64,000 nucleotides of DNA from Deinococcus soli (ex Cha et al. 2016) (lineage in GTDB: Bacteria > Deinococcota > Deinococci > Deinococcales > Deinococcaceae): positions 2,123,501-2,187,500 of the forward strand of contig NZ_CP011389.1 of the NCBI RefSeq assembly GCF_001007995.1, read 5' to 3'. Below are positions 63,734 to 64,000 of the stretch, piece by piece. A program made the translations under genes and the position numbers. The notes under the pieces were generated by a model. The model was not told the DNA's origin. It saw only the letters and a program-made list of their open reading frames with translations, and searched no databases. Every line of letters starts with the position of its first letter. Positions within the stretch are counted from its first letter, which is position 1.

Positions 63734-64000
63734 TTACGCGCCCAGCTGTTCCAGGCGGTTGAGGACCACCCGCAGGCCGTACGCCGTGGCAATCTCGCGG
63801 GCGGTCACGCCGCGCCGGTCCGCCTGCCCCGGCTTCGCGCCGCGCGCCACGAGCAGGTCCAGCACGTCCGTGCGCGGCGCCCGGCGGCCGTCCCGGTACG
63901 CCTGCCCTTCCACGTCCACGCTGTGCAGCAGCGGCAGCCAGTAGCGCGGGTCGTCCGGCAGTGCCCCCGCCTGCAGCAGCGCCCGGACGAACGTGGGCGG
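63734..64000 (-). CDS. Ankyrin-repeat protein (5' end outside the window)
   Basis: The frame is open to the window edge, giving the last 88 residues. FVRALLQAGALPDDPRYWLPLLH and DVLDLLVARGAKPGQADRRGVTAREIATAYG fit ankyrin repeats, including the DxxGxTAxxxA signature near the C-terminus. Ankyrin repeats bind other proteins; the partner is unknown. It ends 33 bases before dnaJ on the same strand, so the two may be cotranscribed. Confidence 0.75.
   Translation of the reverse strand, partial: PPTFVRALLQAGALPDDPRYWLPLLHSVDVEGQAYRDGRRAPRTDVLDLLVARGAKPGQADRRGVTAREIATAYGLRVVLNRLEQLGA

Overview
This window reads as a chromosomal segment of a Deinococcus species. The evidence is very high GC, nearly every base used by typical housekeeping genes, proteins of Deinococcus-Thermus type (a Dps with an extended Lys/Ala N-terminus, a CbiX protein with a DR2241-type Fe-S domain, a Gfh1-type Gre factor, a Thermus-like glucose-binding protein), and many genes whose start codon lies 5-9 bases after a TANNNT -10 box, the leaderless arrangement known to be common in Deinococcus. 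About 64 protein genes are supported. There is no rRNA, complete tRNA, prophage or CRISPR array. Layout, 0-9 kb: a tRNA-like RNA 3' end, then a minus-strand purine operon transcribed purC-purS-purQ-DinB-DinB-purL, a small DUF559 element with terminal inverted repeats, and purF; a CbiX/Fe-S protein lies upstream. 9-14 kb: an EF-hand protein and three hydrolases, then an aldo/keto reductase. 14-18 kb: a RibD-like reductase and the shape/division genes rodA, minE, minD. 18-26 kb: a lipoprotein hydrolase, rimO, a zinc-ribbon protein, prepilin peptidase, a small lipoprotein, aldehyde dehydrogenase and mobA. 26-37 kb: DUF4385, dps, an MBL hydrolase diverging from an MFS gene, rarA, a thioredoxin-like protein, mutS2, a secreted protein and a second MFS gene. 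37-44 kb: a Gfh1-type factor, lysS, and a ROK regulator coupled to a glucose/mannose-type ABC importer (binding protein plus two permeases, no ATPase). 44-57 kb: a GIY-YIG protein, NMN adenylyltransferase-Nudix, YbjN and DUF1206 proteins, mgsA, a TPR/HD-GYP protein followed by a membrane PP2C phosphatase, ridA, corA, DoxX, rph-murI, and a MazG-like gene with an aminotransferase. 57-64 kb: fba, a hypothetical protein, a modular subtilisin, CBS, SDR, a DnaJ-family protein, and an ankyrin gene cut by the window edge. The most unusual content is repeat biology. A 0.45-kb unit in the purine operon consists of one DUF559 nuclease-like gene filling the space between two near-identical, hairpin-forming inverted repeats, which looks like a self-contained mobile or REP-type system. 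Separately, a composite repeat (a gene-specific hairpin followed by a conserved tail) sits directly after the stop codon of four genes, always in the sense direction, with a shorter fifth case after dps. Other notable points are two DinB-fold genes translationally coupled inside the purine operon, proline-rich candidate leader ORFs before corA, and palindromic operator-like sites before the ROK operon, the NMN adenylyltransferase gene and fba.
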